64,000 nt of DNA from a filamentous cyanobacterium ESFC-1 (GCA_000380225.1 KB904821.1:1088107-1152106); one strand, 5' to 3'. Numbered from the stretch's first letter, positions 24,390 to 33,470 are shown. Notes: generated by a model from the sequence alone, not told the origin. Program-made: numbers and translations.

Positions 24390-25136
24390 TTATTGACTGA
24401 CTTTCTCTAAAACTTGCTCAAATTCGGCTAACTCCACTGCACCGGGAATTACTTCTCCATTCATGACGAGAAAGGGCGTTCCTTGAATCATTAAAGCTTC
24501 TGCGAGTTGTAAGTCTTCTTGTAAGGCACGACGGGCTGAAACGCTGGTGCGATCGCGCTCAAACTTCTCTAAGTCTAATCCTAAATTGCGGGCAGTTTCT
24601 TGATATAAATCTTCCCCCAAACGGTCTTGATTTTCAAACAAGGCGTTGTGATATTCCCAGAATTTACCTTGTTGTTGGGCAGCAAAAGCGGAAAATGCGG
24701 CGGGTAAAGCTTCAGGATGGGCGCGACTAAGAGGTAAATGTTTAAATACTAAGGTAACGCGATCGCCATGCTCGGCCATAAAGGTTTTTAGGGTATCATG
24801 GGCTTGAGCGCAGAAGGGGCATTGAAAATCGGAAAACTCAAACAAAACAATATCTTTTTGTGCCGATCCGGTTGTCGGAGAGTTGCGAATAAAAGCGGTG
24901 GGATTGGCTTCCATTTCTGAAAGTACCGCTTGGCGTTTTGCTTCGATTTCTTGTTGTCGTTGCGCTTGAAAGCTTTGCAGAGATTCGATAATAACTTCAG
25001 GATTACTCCGAATAATATCTAATACTTTGGTTTCGAGTTCTGAGTCGCTAATGGTAGCAGCTTGGGCTGAAAAGGGAGTCAGAATCAAGCTACTCAGTAA
25101 AATTAGACTGACAAAGATTTTGGGAAGAATTTTCAT
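24390..25136 (-). CDS. DsbA-family thiol-disulfide oxidoreductase, exported
   Basis: 248 aa. A signal peptide (IFVSLILLSSLILTPFSAQA) leads into a thioredoxin/DsbA fold with active site CPFC in FEFSDFQCPFCAQAHDTLK, a helical insertion, and the cis-proline loop GTPFLVMNGEVIPGA. It belongs to the BdbD/DsbA-like group that oxidises or isomerises disulfides in exported proteins. No DsbB/VKOR-like partner lies nearby. The N-terminal part (LDIIRSNPEVIIESLQSFQA) is a typical helical extension. Confidence 0.9.
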   Translation of the reverse strand: MKILPKIFVSLILLSSLILTPFSAQAATISDSELETKVLDIIRSNPEVIIESLQSFQAQRQQEIEAKRQAVLSEMEANPTAFIRNSPTTGSAQKDIVLFEFSDFQCPFCAQAHDTLKTFMAEHGDRVTLVFKHLPLSRAHPEALPAAFSAFAAQQQGKFWEYHNALFENQDRLGEDLYQETARNLGLDLEKFERDRTSVSARRALQEDLQLAEALMIQGTPFLVMNGEVIPGAVELAEFEQVLEKVSQ

Positions 25137-25331
25137 GTTTTCGATTGTGTATTTATGTGGTGTTGTCCGCGAAGACGGACTTTGTTGTATTGGTTCCCCG
25201 GATTTCTAATCCGTGGGCGAGTTAGGGGAACAACATATTTTATCAAAACAAAAACTAACAACAAATAACCAATAACAAATAACAAAAAACCAATAAATTA
25301 TCGAACCAACGTTCGGAGTAAATACACTCAA

Positions 25332-25363
25332 TAAAAAACCCGGTCTTTTCAAAAAACCGGGTT
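25332..25363 (-). terminator. Rho-independent terminator of clpP
   Basis: On the minus strand an AACCCGGT/ACCGGGTT stem with an 11-nt A/T-rich loop is followed by TTTTTTATT, 18 bp after the clpP stop. Classic intrinsic terminator. Confidence 0.85.
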
Positions 25364-25380
25364 ATGGTGTAAATCAAGAA

Positions 25381-25986
25381 TTAGTTGTTTTCTGGTGGAT
25401 TCGTTGCAGAAGGACGACGATCGATGACTTGATCGACTAAACCGTAATTTTTGGCTTCTGCGGAAGACATAAAGAAATCGCGGTCGGTATCTCGTTCGAT
25501 GCGTTCTAAAGGTTGTCCGGTTTGGGTGGCTAAATGCTGATTCAGCATATTTTTGAGATAGAGAATTTCTTTGGCTTGAATTTCAATATCTGTGGCTTGA
25601 CCTTGTGCGCCGCCGAGGGGTTGGTGAATCATAATGCGAGAATGGGGCAGACTCATCCGCTTGCCCTTCGCACCAGAACTGAGGAGGAATGCGCCCATAG
25701 AGGCAGCTAAACCAACGCAAATGGTAGAAACATCGGGGCGAACCTGGTTCATGGTGTCAAAAATCCCCAATCCGGCGGAAACTGAACCCCCAGGAGAGTT
25801 GATGTAGAGGTAAATGTCTTTTTCAGCATCTTCGGATTCGAGATACAGCAGTTGCGCGACAATAAGGTTAGCGAGTTCGTCGGTAACGGGTTGACCCAGG
25901 AAAATAATGCGTTCGCGTAGTAAACGAGAGTAGATGTCAAAAGCGCGTTCACCGCGGCCTGAACTTTCAATAATGGTAGGAATCAT
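25381..25986 (-). CDS. clpP: ATP-dependent Clp protease proteolytic subunit
   Basis: 201 aa. The catalytic triad is intact: Ser in [15 protein letters not shown], His in [15 protein letters not shown], Asp in the DTDRDFFMS region. The N-terminal [20 protein letters not shown] is typical of cyanobacterial ClpP2/ClpP1-type active subunits. It forms the proteolytic chamber served by ClpC/ClpX ATPases in the cytosol. It is a single gene here, with its own terminator. Cyanobacteria carry several clpP paralogues; which one this is cannot be settled. Confidence 0.95.
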   Translation of the reverse strand: MIPTIIESSGRGERAFDIYSRLLRERIIFLGQPVTDELANLIVAQLLYLESEDAEKDIYLYINSPGGSVSAGLGIFDTMNQVRPDVSTICVGLAASMGAFLLSSGAKGKRMSLPHSRIMIHQPLGGAQGQATDIEIQAKEILYLKNMLNQHLATQTGQPLERIERDTDRDFFMSSAEAKNYGLVDQVIDRRPSATNPPENN

Positions 25987-26037
25987 GGGGATGTTGTCTT
26001 GTTTGTGCTTGTGCTGTGTGTTTTGATTGTAGCGATT

Positions 26038-27228
26038 TTAGCCAGTGGTTAAGCGGTAGAGGGTGGAGACAAGGCTATCCATTTCTTCGGGGGAGGTGAA
26101 GTAATGGACGCAAGCGCGAATACAATCGGGATGGAGGAGGGTACGCAGTAAAAAGCCCTCGGCTTCAAGTTTTTGAACGATGGTTTTATGATCTGCCCCG
26201 TCGATGGTGAAGGAGACTAAGCCAGAGTGAGGAGGGGAATCTTTAAGACAGTGAATGCGATCGCACTCCATGAGAGAGTTCCAGAGATAATAGCTATTTT
26301 GACAGATTTGTTGGTAGCGATCGCGCACATTTCCCCAGGCTTGATGAGTCGCGATCGCGGCTTCTAAACCAGCATATAGGGGATAAGCCGATGTCGCCAC
26401 CTCAAATTGTTGGCTGTTGGGTTTCCACCCCGTCGGATTCCCGGTTGCATCCATCGTAATACTACGCCAACCGATAAAGGTGGGGTCGATGGTTTCACGG
26501 GCTTGAGGGCTGATGTACAACCCCCCCACGCCAGCCGGGCCACACAGCCATTTATGCCCCGTGAAGGCATAGAAATCAATGCCCAGGTCATCTAAGTCCA
26601 ACGGCAGCGATCCGGCGGATTGGGCAGCATCAACGAGGATTTGAATAGGTTTGTGGCTGTTGTAGTCCTGACACAGTTTGATTATGTCTGCGAGGGGCAA
26701 TACTTGTCCGGTGTTCCAGAGGAGATGGGAGAGGACGATTAAACGGGTGTTGGGGGTAAGATGTTCGGCGAAAACCGCGACGGGATCGCCTTCGTTGAGA
26801 GTTGCCAGGATGGGGGCTGTGGCCACTTCAACCTCGAAGCGACGGGCAATTTCTTGGACGGTGGCAATAATGCCAGGATGTTCGCAGTCCGTCAGGAGGA
26901 TGCGATCGCCCTTTTGCCAAGAAATGCCCCACAACGGGATGTTACAGCCTTGGGTGACGTTTTCGGTCAAAGTGATGGTTTCGGGGGTTGCGCCGACTTC
27001 TGAGGCGATCGCAGCGCGGGTTTTTTGGCTTTGTTCTCCGATCCAACTGTTCACCTGAACCGAAAAAGGCCCTTGTTGCTGAATCAGTTGATAAGTCTCG
27101 AAAATGCGATCGAGGGCGGTTTGGGGCATCGTTCCCTGTCCCCCAAAGTTAAAATAATACTTGTGGGCCAAGGCTGGAAACTGTTGGCGGTGTAGATCGA
27201 GATTGGCTGCCGTTGTAGATTGGGTCAT
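26038..27228 (-). CDS. L-cysteine/L-cystine C-S lyase (C-DES), class V aminotransferase fold
   Basis: 396 aa PLP enzyme. The N-terminus QFPALAHKYYFNFGGQGTMP, ILLTDCEHPGI, LSHLLWNTGQVLPLADI, the PLP-lysine region YAFTGHKWLCGPAGVGGLYI and the C-terminal FLLRTLLHPDCIRACVHYFT closely match the Synechocystis C-DES enzyme, which releases persulfide sulfur from cystine for Fe-S assembly. The catalytic-loop Cys of NifS/IscS proteins is not expected in this group. No Fe-S cluster genes are adjacent. Confidence 0.88.
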   Translation of the reverse strand: MTQSTTAANLDLHRQQFPALAHKYYFNFGGQGTMPQTALDRIFETYQLIQQQGPFSVQVNSWIGEQSQKTRAAIASEVGATPETITLTENVTQGCNIPLWGISWQKGDRILLTDCEHPGIIATVQEIARRFEVEVATAPILATLNEGDPVAVFAEHLTPNTRLIVLSHLLWNTGQVLPLADIIKLCQDYNSHKPIQILVDAAQSAGSLPLDLDDLGIDFYAFTGHKWLCGPAGVGGLYISPQARETIDPTFIGWRSITMDATGNPTGWKPNSQQFEVATSAYPLYAGLEAAIATHQAWGNVRDRYQQICQNSYYLWNSLMECDRIHCLKDSPPHSGLVSFTIDGADHKTIVQKLEAEGFLLRTLLHPDCIRACVHYFTSPEEMDSLVSTLYRLTTG

Positions 27229-27372
27229 AAAACTTTATTCAAGCAGGGAATTGCATCACAGTTTGTTTCAATAGTGTAAGCAGAATCGGAGGAATTGGGA
27301 AAACTGAAGTTAGGAGTTCGTCTAAGTCTAAGTGGGCTAAACCCTACTTGCTTTTTGGGAGTTAACAACGCA

Positions 27373-29091
27373 ATGCTATCAAAATCCCCCCACAAAAATT
27401 CACAACAAAAGCTATCGCGATCGCCCTGGCAAACCTGGCTGAGTTCTTTAGAAGTTCGCCAGAAAATTGCCTGTGGTTATCTGACTGTTATCGGCGTGGT
27501 TGTGCTTGGTGTTGTTGTCGGTAGAATGATTGAACAAAACTATCGTCATAAAGCGCAAAGTCGTTTTGAAGTCCTGAATCAAGAAGTTTTGCAAACAAAA
27601 ACCATACAACGCGATTTACTTGAAGTTCAAATCCACGCTCAAAATCTGCCCCAAGCCCTCACTGAAGAAAACGTCAGTTTCACTGAGGAATATAATCATA
27701 TTCTTGAGCATAAACAAATTTTTCGAGAATGGTATGATAGTTTAGAAAAAGAACAGGCTGCAATTTTACGAGAGTTTGAAAAGGCGCTGGCTGAATATGA
27801 AATCGCTTTAGCGGCTTTAGTACAACCCATCCTCGAAAATCCGCCCCAAACCCCCCAAGAAGTTAGCACAGCCCAAACCAATTTAAGCACTTTTTCTACC
27901 AGTGAAGCTTCTTATACTTTAGGCAGTTTAGCTCACGATCTCGACCGCATTGTTCTCCGCATCCAACGGGATCAAGAACAAGCCTTTCAGGATTTAAAAC
28001 GAGCCGAACGAGTGGGGGCTTCTTTAACCCTATCAAGTTTAATTTTAGCGATTAGTGTGGCTGTCTTTTTATTGCTTTATATTAGCGACGCGATCGCCCG
28101 TCCTCTCAAACAAGTAACACAAGTCACACGACAAGTTACCCAAAACTCAGATTTTACCCTCCAAGCCCCCGTCACCACAGAAGATGAAGTGGGAGAATTA
28201 GCCCAGGCTTTAAACCAACTAATCCGCAGTATTGATGAGTACACCCAGGAATTAAAATCTACCCAAAGCCAACTCATTCAAACCGAAAAAATGTCCAGTT
28301 TAGGGCAAATGGTGGCGGGAATTGCTCACGAAATTAATAACCCGGTTGGCTTTATTTATGGCAACATTACCCATGCAGAAGAAAACATCAAAGATTTACT
28401 CTATTTAATCGAACTGTATCAACAAGAATACCCGAATCCCAGTGAAGAACTCGCCGAAGAAATCGAAGCCATTGACCTTGAATTTACCGCCCAAGACTTG
28501 CCCAAAATTCTAAACTCAATGAGAATGGGAACAGAACGGATTAGCGAAATTATCATTTCTTTACGCAATTTTTCCCGCGTTGATAGCTCTGCCGTCAAAG
28601 CGATTAATCTTCACGAAGGCCTCGATAGCACTTTGATTATTCTGCATAATCGGATTAAAAAAGGAATCAAAGTTATTAAAAATTATGGAGATTTACCCCC
28701 GGTTGAATGCTACCCTTCTCAACTCAACCAAGTCTGGATGAATTTGATTAATAATGCCATAGATGCCCTCGAAGAAGAAAAGACTCAAAACCCGGCTTTT
28801 CAACCGGAAATTACGATTACAACACAAGCAGGAGAAGCCAATCGCGTCCTCGTCAATATCCAAGACAATGGCCCGGGTATCCCCCCCGAAGTCCAAGCCA
28901 AAATCTTCGAGGCATTCTACACCACCAAACCCATTGGTAAAGGTACAGGATTAGGGCTTTCGATTTGTGCTTCTATTATTGAAAAGCACCAAGGTCAAGT
29001 AATAATAGAATCTCAACCCCAACAAGGTACAAAATTCGCGATCGCGCTTCCGATTACCCAGACTGCAACTGCCTTAACTCCTACGGTTTAG
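27373..29091 (+). CDS. sensor histidine kinase with HAMP domain
   Basis: 572 aa from ATG 27373, preceded by GGAGTTAAC; an in-frame TTG at 27295 would add 26 residues. The order is TM1 (about 32-51, YLTVIGVVVLGVVVG), a periplasmic helical domain (about 55-215), TM2 (LTLSSLILAISVAVFLLLYI), HAMP, a coiled coil, and a dimerisation box with His319 in VAGIAHEINNPVGF. The ATPase domain has N-box NLINNAIDALEEE, G1 IQDNGPGIPPE and G2 GKGTGLGLSICASII. It is an HATPase of the cyanobacterial orphan class; no response regulator is adjacent. Its 3' end is repeated beyond the next gene. Confidence 0.92.
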   Translation: MLSKSPHKNSQQKLSRSPWQTWLSSLEVRQKIACGYLTVIGVVVLGVVVGRMIEQNYRHKAQSRFEVLNQEVLQTKTIQRDLLEVQIHAQNLPQALTEENVSFTEEYNHILEHKQIFREWYDSLEKEQAAILREFEKALAEYEIALAALVQPILENPPQTPQEVSTAQTNLSTFSTSEASYTLGSLAHDLDRIVLRIQRDQEQAFQDLKRAERVGASLTLSSLILAISVAVFLLLYISDAIARPLKQVTQVTRQVTQNSDFTLQAPVTTEDEVGELAQALNQLIRSIDEYTQELKSTQSQLIQTEKMSSLGQMVAGIAHEINNPVGFIYGNITHAEENIKDLLYLIELYQQEYPNPSEELAEEIEAIDLEFTAQDLPKILNSMRMGTERISEIIISLRNFSRVDSSAVKAINLHEGLDSTLIILHNRIKKGIKVIKNYGDLPPVECYPSQLNQVWMNLINNAIDALEEEKTQNPAFQPEITITTQAGEANRVLVNIQDNGPGIPPEVQAKIFEAFYTTKPIGKGTGLGLSICASIIEKHQGQVIIESQPQQGTKFAIALPITQTATALTPTV

Positions 29092-29110
29092 ACGCAGTTT
29101 TTTGAGTAAA
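29038..29110. repeat. 3' end of histidine kinase, copy 1 of a direct repeat
   Basis: 73 bp covering the last codons, stop and following bases recur at 29471-29543 with about ten mismatches (GATTACCCAGACTG and CTACGGTTTA are shared). The Phd antitoxin gene lies between the copies. Confidence 0.85.
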
Positions 29111-29139
29111 AAATATTTCTGAATTGACATGAAAACAAC

Positions 29140-29394
29140 TTAGGCTTCATTTTCGCGAAGTTGGCGAAATTCTTGGACTAATTCATCTTCGCTAATACCA
29201 TGCTTTGCGAGTAAGCTATCCAGTTTAGCTGCGGCTTGTTTCAAGGCTTCTAACTCCGCTTTCACTGGCTGTTGACGAGTCGGGACAAAATACCCTACAG
29301 TTTGTCCGTGACGCATCACCACAACCGGAGAATCTGCATCGATATATTTAGCTAAGTTTTGTCTAAACTCTCGAATACCAATTCGTTTTACCAT
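29140..29394 (-). CDS. Phd/YefM-family antitoxin (no toxin adjacent)
   Basis: About 84 aa from ATG 29394 (RBS GAGAAA). The N-terminal Phd fold is clear: KRIGIREFRQNLAKYIDADS, VVVMRHGQTVGYFVP. The C-terminal half is helical and acidic (LDSLLAKHGISEDELVQEFR), the part that normally wraps a toxin. No toxin gene follows on this strand, as mtnA is the next gene and lies upstream. It may be an orphan regulator or act with a distant toxin. Confidence 0.85.
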   Translation of the reverse strand: MVKRIGIREFRQNLAKYIDADSPVVVMRHGQTVGYFVPTRQQPVKAELEALKQAAAKLDSLLAKHGISEDELVQEFRQLRENEA

Positions 29395-29470
29395 GACTTT
29401 CTCTACTGTTGATGTGCGTACACAACGATACACACATCATAACTCAGAGTAGAGTTAGGCATAAAAAAGG

Positions 29471-29543
29471 GCGATCGCGCTCCCGATTACCCAGACTGAA
29501 ACTGCCTTAAATTCTACGGTTTAAATACAGTCTTTTAAGTAAA
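29471..29543. repeat. 3' end of histidine kinase, copy 2 (relic)
   Basis: A near copy of 29038-29110 starting at GCGATCGCGCTCCCGATTAC. It has no kinase sequence before it; it is a stump that brackets the antitoxin gene. Confidence 0.85.
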
Positions 29544-29587
29544 AGTTAATAACAAAATATCCTCATATTTACAAAACCAAAAATAAG

Positions 29588-29609
29588 CCCCTCTCCCGTG
29601 GGAGAGGGG
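29588..29609 (-). terminator. terminator of mtnA
   Basis: A perfect 10-bp stem CCCCTCTCCC/GGGAGAGGGG with a 2-nt loop, followed on the minus strand by CTTATTTTTGG, lies about 20 bp beyond the mtnA stop. The same CCCTCACCCC...CCTCTCCC palindrome recurs at 35.95 and 41.49 kb as an intergenic repeat. Confidence 0.75.
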
Positions 29610-29628
29610 TTTGGGGTGAGGGCTGATT

Positions 29629-30669
29629 TTACTGAAACTGTCTCAAATCCTGCGGTTTAACAGCACTTTTCTCGGTAATAATTGCCGTAATTAACTCAGC
29701 CGGAGTCACATCAAACGCCGGATTATAAAACTCAACTCCCTCTGGATATAATCGCGTTTCTCCGACTTGATAAATCTCAGCCGGATCGCGCTCCTCAATG
29801 GGAATTTCTGCCCCGGTTTCTAACTTAAAATCTACCGTCGAAAGGGGTGCAGCCACAAAGAAAGGAATATTGTGGGCTTTTGCGACAATAGCTAACCCAT
29901 AAGTGCCAATTTTATTCGCGGCATCGCCATTGGCCGCAATGCGATCGGCTCCGACCACAATAGCATGAACTAAGCCCTGTTTGAGACAATGCGCCGCCAT
30001 ATTATCGGTAATTGCTGTTACCGGAATCCCCTCTTGGACGCACTCCCAAGTCGTCAGTTTTGCCCCCTGAAGCCGAGGTCGCGTTTCGTCCGCATAGACG
30101 CGATGCAGGCGGTCGTTTTGCCACGCAGACCGAATCACCCCCAAAGCCGTCCCATAGCCTGCTGTGGCCAATGCTCCGGCGTTACAGTGAGTTAAAATGT
30201 TGAGTTTCTGGGGGGTTTCGGGCAACACCGTCAAACCATTATCGCCAATGGCTTTACAGGTTGCCACATCTTCGTTTTGAATCTGTTGGGCTGTTGCGAG
30301 TAACTGGGCTTGAATCTCTGCAATTGTCCCAGAAGTTGCCTCTGCTACAGCCAGTTGACGCGCGATCGCCCAAAATAAATTAACCGCCGTAGGTCGCGTT
30401 TGCCGTAGATGTTGAGCAATTTCTGAAAGTTGTGTTAGAAATGTAGCGCGATCGCCCGCTTTAATCTCCCTTGCGCCCAAATACATCCCATAAGCCGCCG
30501 CTACGCCAATCGCAGGCGCACCCCGCACAATCATGGTTTTAATCGCTGTCGCCATTTCTGCGTAGGTTGAAACGGCGATGATTTCATAACTTCCCGGTAA
30601 GCGGGTTTGGTCGATCAGGTGTACTTGGTCGTCCTGCCATTGTACCGGAGTAATCGGGCTTGCCAGCAT
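29629..30669 (-). CDS. mtnA: S-methyl-5-thioribose-1-phosphate isomerase
   Basis: 346 aa, full length. Conserved motifs are [40 protein letters not shown] with the catalytic Cys, [15 protein letters not shown], and [20 protein letters not shown] with the catalytic Asp. It converts methylthioribose-1-phosphate to methylthioribulose-1-phosphate in the methionine salvage pathway, in the cytosol. No other salvage genes are adjacent. It ends in a strong terminator. Confidence 0.95.
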   Translation of the reverse strand: MLASPITPVQWQDDQVHLIDQTRLPGSYEIIAVSTYAEMATAIKTMIVRGAPAIGVAAAYGMYLGAREIKAGDRATFLTQLSEIAQHLRQTRPTAVNLFWAIARQLAVAEATSGTIAEIQAQLLATAQQIQNEDVATCKAIGDNGLTVLPETPQKLNILTHCNAGALATAGYGTALGVIRSAWQNDRLHRVYADETRPRLQGAKLTTWECVQEGIPVTAITDNMAAHCLKQGLVHAIVVGADRIAANGDAANKIGTYGLAIVAKAHNIPFFVAAPLSTVDFKLETGAEIPIEERDPAEIYQVGETRLYPEGVEFYNPAFDVTPAELITAIITEKSAVKPQDLRQFQ

Positions 30670-30734
30670 AAAATTGAGTTCCTTCGAGAAAATGTTACCC
30701 GCTATTACTGTACAAAGAGAGCGCCTTCTTTATG

Positions 30735-31868
30735 TCATGTTTTTAGGTTAATAGTTAATATACGTTGCAGAATTTGAGTTAGAGAACCGGCCACAACTGA
30801 GCCCTGTTCAATGAATTTGACAAAGATTGCGCCTCGTTTAATTAACTCGGCTTTTTCCGTATCACTAATTCCTACACTATCATCATCAAATAACGTATTT
30901 TTGATTTTTGAAAGCTTTAGGTTAGCCTCTGTAAGATTAGTCCATAAAAGACGGGTTTTTGTAAGATTGGCTTTTGTGAGATTAGTCCATCTGAGGTCAG
31001 CTCCTGTGAGGTCAGCTCTTGTGAGATTAGACTCTGTAAAATCGGCTCTTGTGAGATAAGACCATTTAAGATTAGCCCCTTTGAGGTTAGCTTTTGTGAG
31101 GTCAGTACCTGGGAGGTTAGCCCCTTCCAGATTAGTCCCTTCTAGATTAGCGCCTTTAAGACCAGTTCCTGCGAGGTCAGCTCCTGGGAGACTAGCCCCT
31201 CTGAGGTCAGCTCTTGGGAGATTAGCCCCTCTGAGGTCAGCTCCTGGGAGATTAGCCCCTCTGAGGTCAGCTCTTGGGAGATTAGCTCCTCTGAGGTTGG
31301 CCTGTGTGAGGTTGGCCTGTGTGAGGTTAGCCCCTATGAGGTCAGTCCCTATAAGGTCAGCCCCTTTGAGGTCAGAGACTGTTTGATTGCGAATCGTTTC
31401 GACTAATCGTAACTTGGCTTCAGTTTTACTAACTTCTTCATCATTCAGAGGTCGTACATACTCAACGGGTATACCTTCAACTTCCGTGAGTTCCCCAGAA
31501 TCAACCAACTCTTGGATTCGCTGTAGTGCATCTTCTGACCCCTCCAGAATAATCTTGATGCTTCCTTCCTCGACAGCAATGATTTGTATAGAAGCATCTC
31601 CACTCAACTCTCGTAAACGCGCTTCAATCAGTTTGAGTTTGGCGCGATTGATGCTTGTATCATCCAAACTACCGTCAATCGCAAATACAAGTCTTCCGCA
31701 AATTTTATTATCCGATGGCGGTTCTTTTGGTTTGTCTTGCTGTGGCTGATTGTAGTAATGGTTGTTATTGATGATTTGATTGCCTTCTACCTTACCCGCA
31801 GCACCATTAACAGAGGCGTTATAGTCCAGTTTATTTTCCGCCGCTTGAGAATCTTTATCCACCATCAT
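30735..31868 (-). CDS. pentapeptide-repeat protein with GAAGKVEG motif and TRADD-N-like region
   Basis: About 377 aa from ATG 31868, which overlaps the upstream stop as TAATG; ATG 31886 is an alternative. It has three parts. The N-terminus carries DYNASVNGAAGKVEGNQII, the motif shared with the upstream gene. Residues about 55-140 (RLVFAIDGSLDD, LRELSGDASIQIIAVEEGSI, KIILEGSEDALQRI) resemble the TRADD-N-like region reported in bacterial conflict proteins. About 30 pentapeptides of the A(D/N)LxG(A/T) form follow, giving a right-handed beta-helix. No enzyme domain is seen. It is likely an adaptor or effector of an immune-like module (inference). Confidence 0.82.
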   Translation of the reverse strand: MMVDKDSQAAENKLDYNASVNGAAGKVEGNQIINNNHYYNQPQQDKPKEPPSDNKICGRLVFAIDGSLDDTSINRAKLKLIEARLRELSGDASIQIIAVEEGSIKIILEGSEDALQRIQELVDSGELTEVEGIPVEYVRPLNDEEVSKTEAKLRLVETIRNQTVSDLKGADLIGTDLIGANLTQANLTQANLRGANLPRADLRGANLPGADLRGANLPRADLRGASLPGADLAGTGLKGANLEGTNLEGANLPGTDLTKANLKGANLKWSYLTRADFTESNLTRADLTGADLRWTNLTKANLTKTRLLWTNLTEANLKLSKIKNTLFDDDSVGISDTEKAELIKRGAIFVKFIEQGSVVAGSLTQILQRILTINLKT

Positions 31869-32254
31869 TACTGCGGTTCTCGCCATCCTTCATACGCCGC
31901 TAACAGAATGTTGACATAGGGATTATCCGTCAACTCTTTCAAAGCCTCGATACCGCCCGCTTTTAATGCCCCAACCACTCGTTCTCGCAGTACCGGATTT
32001 TTGTTAATCGCCTTCACTGCAACGTCTATTTCTGCTTGGGTATCGTCGGGAATTTCTGTCGGATAGGATTGATTGAGGATTTGCAGCAGTTGTTGAATTT
32101 CTAGGGCAGAATCAGCGATATTGGGCTTAGAATGTACGATCATATCGCCTTCTACTTTCCCTGCTGCCCCCGTCACTTCCTTGTGAAAGTTCATTTCGAC
32201 TTCGACGCGCTTCTCTGGAGTTTCTGCCACCGTTTCCCGTCTCCTGGGTTGCAT
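31868..32254 (-). CDS. small protein with GAAGKVEG motif, coupled to pentapeptide gene
   Basis: 128 aa. The N-terminal third is charged and then has MNFHKEVTGAAGKVEGDMIV, almost the same motif as in the next gene. The C-terminal 80 residues are helical (LEIQQLLQILNQSYPTEIPD, VVGALKAGGIEALKELTDNP, NILLAAYEGW). No named domain is recognised, but this combination is met in cyanobacterial genes near NACHT or pentapeptide proteins. Its stop overlaps the start of the next gene, so the two products should be made in a fixed ratio and probably interact. Confidence 0.75.
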   Translation of the reverse strand: MQPRRRETVAETPEKRVEVEMNFHKEVTGAAGKVEGDMIVHSKPNIADSALEIQQLLQILNQSYPTEIPDDTQAEIDVAVKAINKNPVLRERVVGALKAGGIEALKELTDNPYVNILLAAYEGWREPQ

Positions 32255-32410
32255 TTTTCACCCCAGTATAGCCCACCTAAAAATCCCTTTTTGGGCGACA
32301 CTTACCTAGCTCTTTCAAGGTGCTAGACTTCGCACTCGTCTTAACTGTTTGAGAGGAACGAGCTACCCAAATATGATAAATTTGTACCGAATCCCCTCGC
32401 CGCCGCTACC

Positions 32411-33316
32411 ATGAGCCAAAAAGCCGACATTGGCAGCAAACGACTTATCAGCCTGAGTCCCAATCGTTGGGTACAGTGGCTTACCGACACCTCCAACACC
32501 CAAGTCACCGAAATCCTCGACTCCGAATTTCAGTGGATTAGCCGGGAAAGCGATGTCCTGATTCGCGCTCACAGTCCCGATGACGGCGAATTTCTCATCC
32601 TCAATGAATTGCAACTGCGCTACAACAACACCCTTCCCCGTCGAATGTTAGCCTATAGCGCTCTAGCGATTGAAAAATACAACCTCCCCGTCTATCCCGT
32701 CCTCATCAACATCCTTCCCCCCAGCCAAAACCCCAACATCCCCAACCAATACAGCGCCAGTTTCAAAGGCTTACAAACCCGCCAAGATTACCGAGTCATC
32801 AACCTTTGGGAAATCGAAGCCAGCTTAGTTTTTGAGCAATCCCTCCTGACGCTGATTCCCTTCGTCCCGATTTTGCAAGGGGGAAGCAACGAAACTACCG
32901 TCCGCGAAGCCGTGCGCGTCTTGAGGACAGACAGCCAACTCAGCGAGCTAGAGAACCTTTTGGCGTTTTTCGCGACCTTCGTGCTAGAAACAGAAGTAGT
33001 CCAGCAAATTATGAGGTGGGACATGGCTGTATTAATGGAATCCCCTTGGTATCGTCAGATTGTTGAGGAAAGCGAAAAACGCGGAGAAGTTCGCGGAGAA
33101 GCTCGCGGAGAAGCCCGTGGTCGTCAAATTGGTCTGAGAGAGGGTTTACTCTCTGCGATTGAGTTGGGACTAGAGTTTAAGTTTGGTGAGGAAGGACTGG
33201 CTTTAATGCCGGAAATTCGCGCAATTGACGATGCTGAAGTGTTACAACGTTTGCGCGATAATCTCAAAACCGTAGATTCTCCAAGCGCTTTTCGTCGCAT
33301 CTACCGTAATGAGTGA
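32411..33316 (+). CDS. Rpn/DUF4351-type putative PD-(D/E)XK nuclease
   Basis: 301 aa. The N-terminal core has SDVLIRAHSPDDGEFLILNELQLRYN (Asp and Glu-x-Gln of the nuclease-like fold), LPRRMLAYSALAIEKYNLPV and YPVLINILPP, typical of the Rpn/transposase_31-like cyanobacterial family. A Glu/Arg-rich repeat follows (KRGEVRGEARGEARGRQIGL), as often seen before the C-terminal helical domain. Family proteins promote RecA-independent recombination in E. coli or are transposon-linked. Transposase activity itself is not implied. Confidence 0.8.
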   Translation: MSQKADIGSKRLISLSPNRWVQWLTDTSNTQVTEILDSEFQWISRESDVLIRAHSPDDGEFLILNELQLRYNNTLPRRMLAYSALAIEKYNLPVYPVLINILPPSQNPNIPNQYSASFKGLQTRQDYRVINLWEIEASLVFEQSLLTLIPFVPILQGGSNETTVREAVRVLRTDSQLSELENLLAFFATFVLETEVVQQIMRWDMAVLMESPWYRQIVEESEKRGEVRGEARGEARGRQIGLREGLLSAIELGLEFKFGEEGLALMPEIRAIDDAEVLQRLRDNLKTVDSPSAFRRIYRNE

Positions 33317-33337
33317 AATCTCCCTGCGTTTGTGGGT

Positions 33338-33470
33338 TATATAGTCATTACAATTAAGTTCCGCACATTAACTTAATTGATTGAGTCCGTGAAAGCGGAC
33401 TTTGTTGGCGTTAGCCCCAGATTTTTAATCTGAGGGCGGGCTGTCGGTTCTTATTTAGAATTACGATATA
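33338..33470. mobile_element. MITE-like element, copy 1
   Basis: 133 bp bounded by imperfect inverted repeats: TATATAGTCATTACAATTAA on the left, and the complement of TTAGAATTACGATATA on the right. The interior has a GTCCGTGAAAGCGGAC hairpin and a CAGATTTTTAATCTG palindrome. TA-rich ends suggest insertion at TA by an IS630/Tc1-type transposase in trans (inference). Relatives lie at 41.4, 44.97 and 51.46 kb; a partial interior copy is at 25.17-25.22 kb. Confidence 0.75.

Noticed and set aside
30811..31749. Forward frames rich in RLAPLRSA antisense to the pentapeptide gene
   Set aside because: Antisense shadow of the pentapeptide repeats; the minus frame has family motifs and a coupled neighbour.
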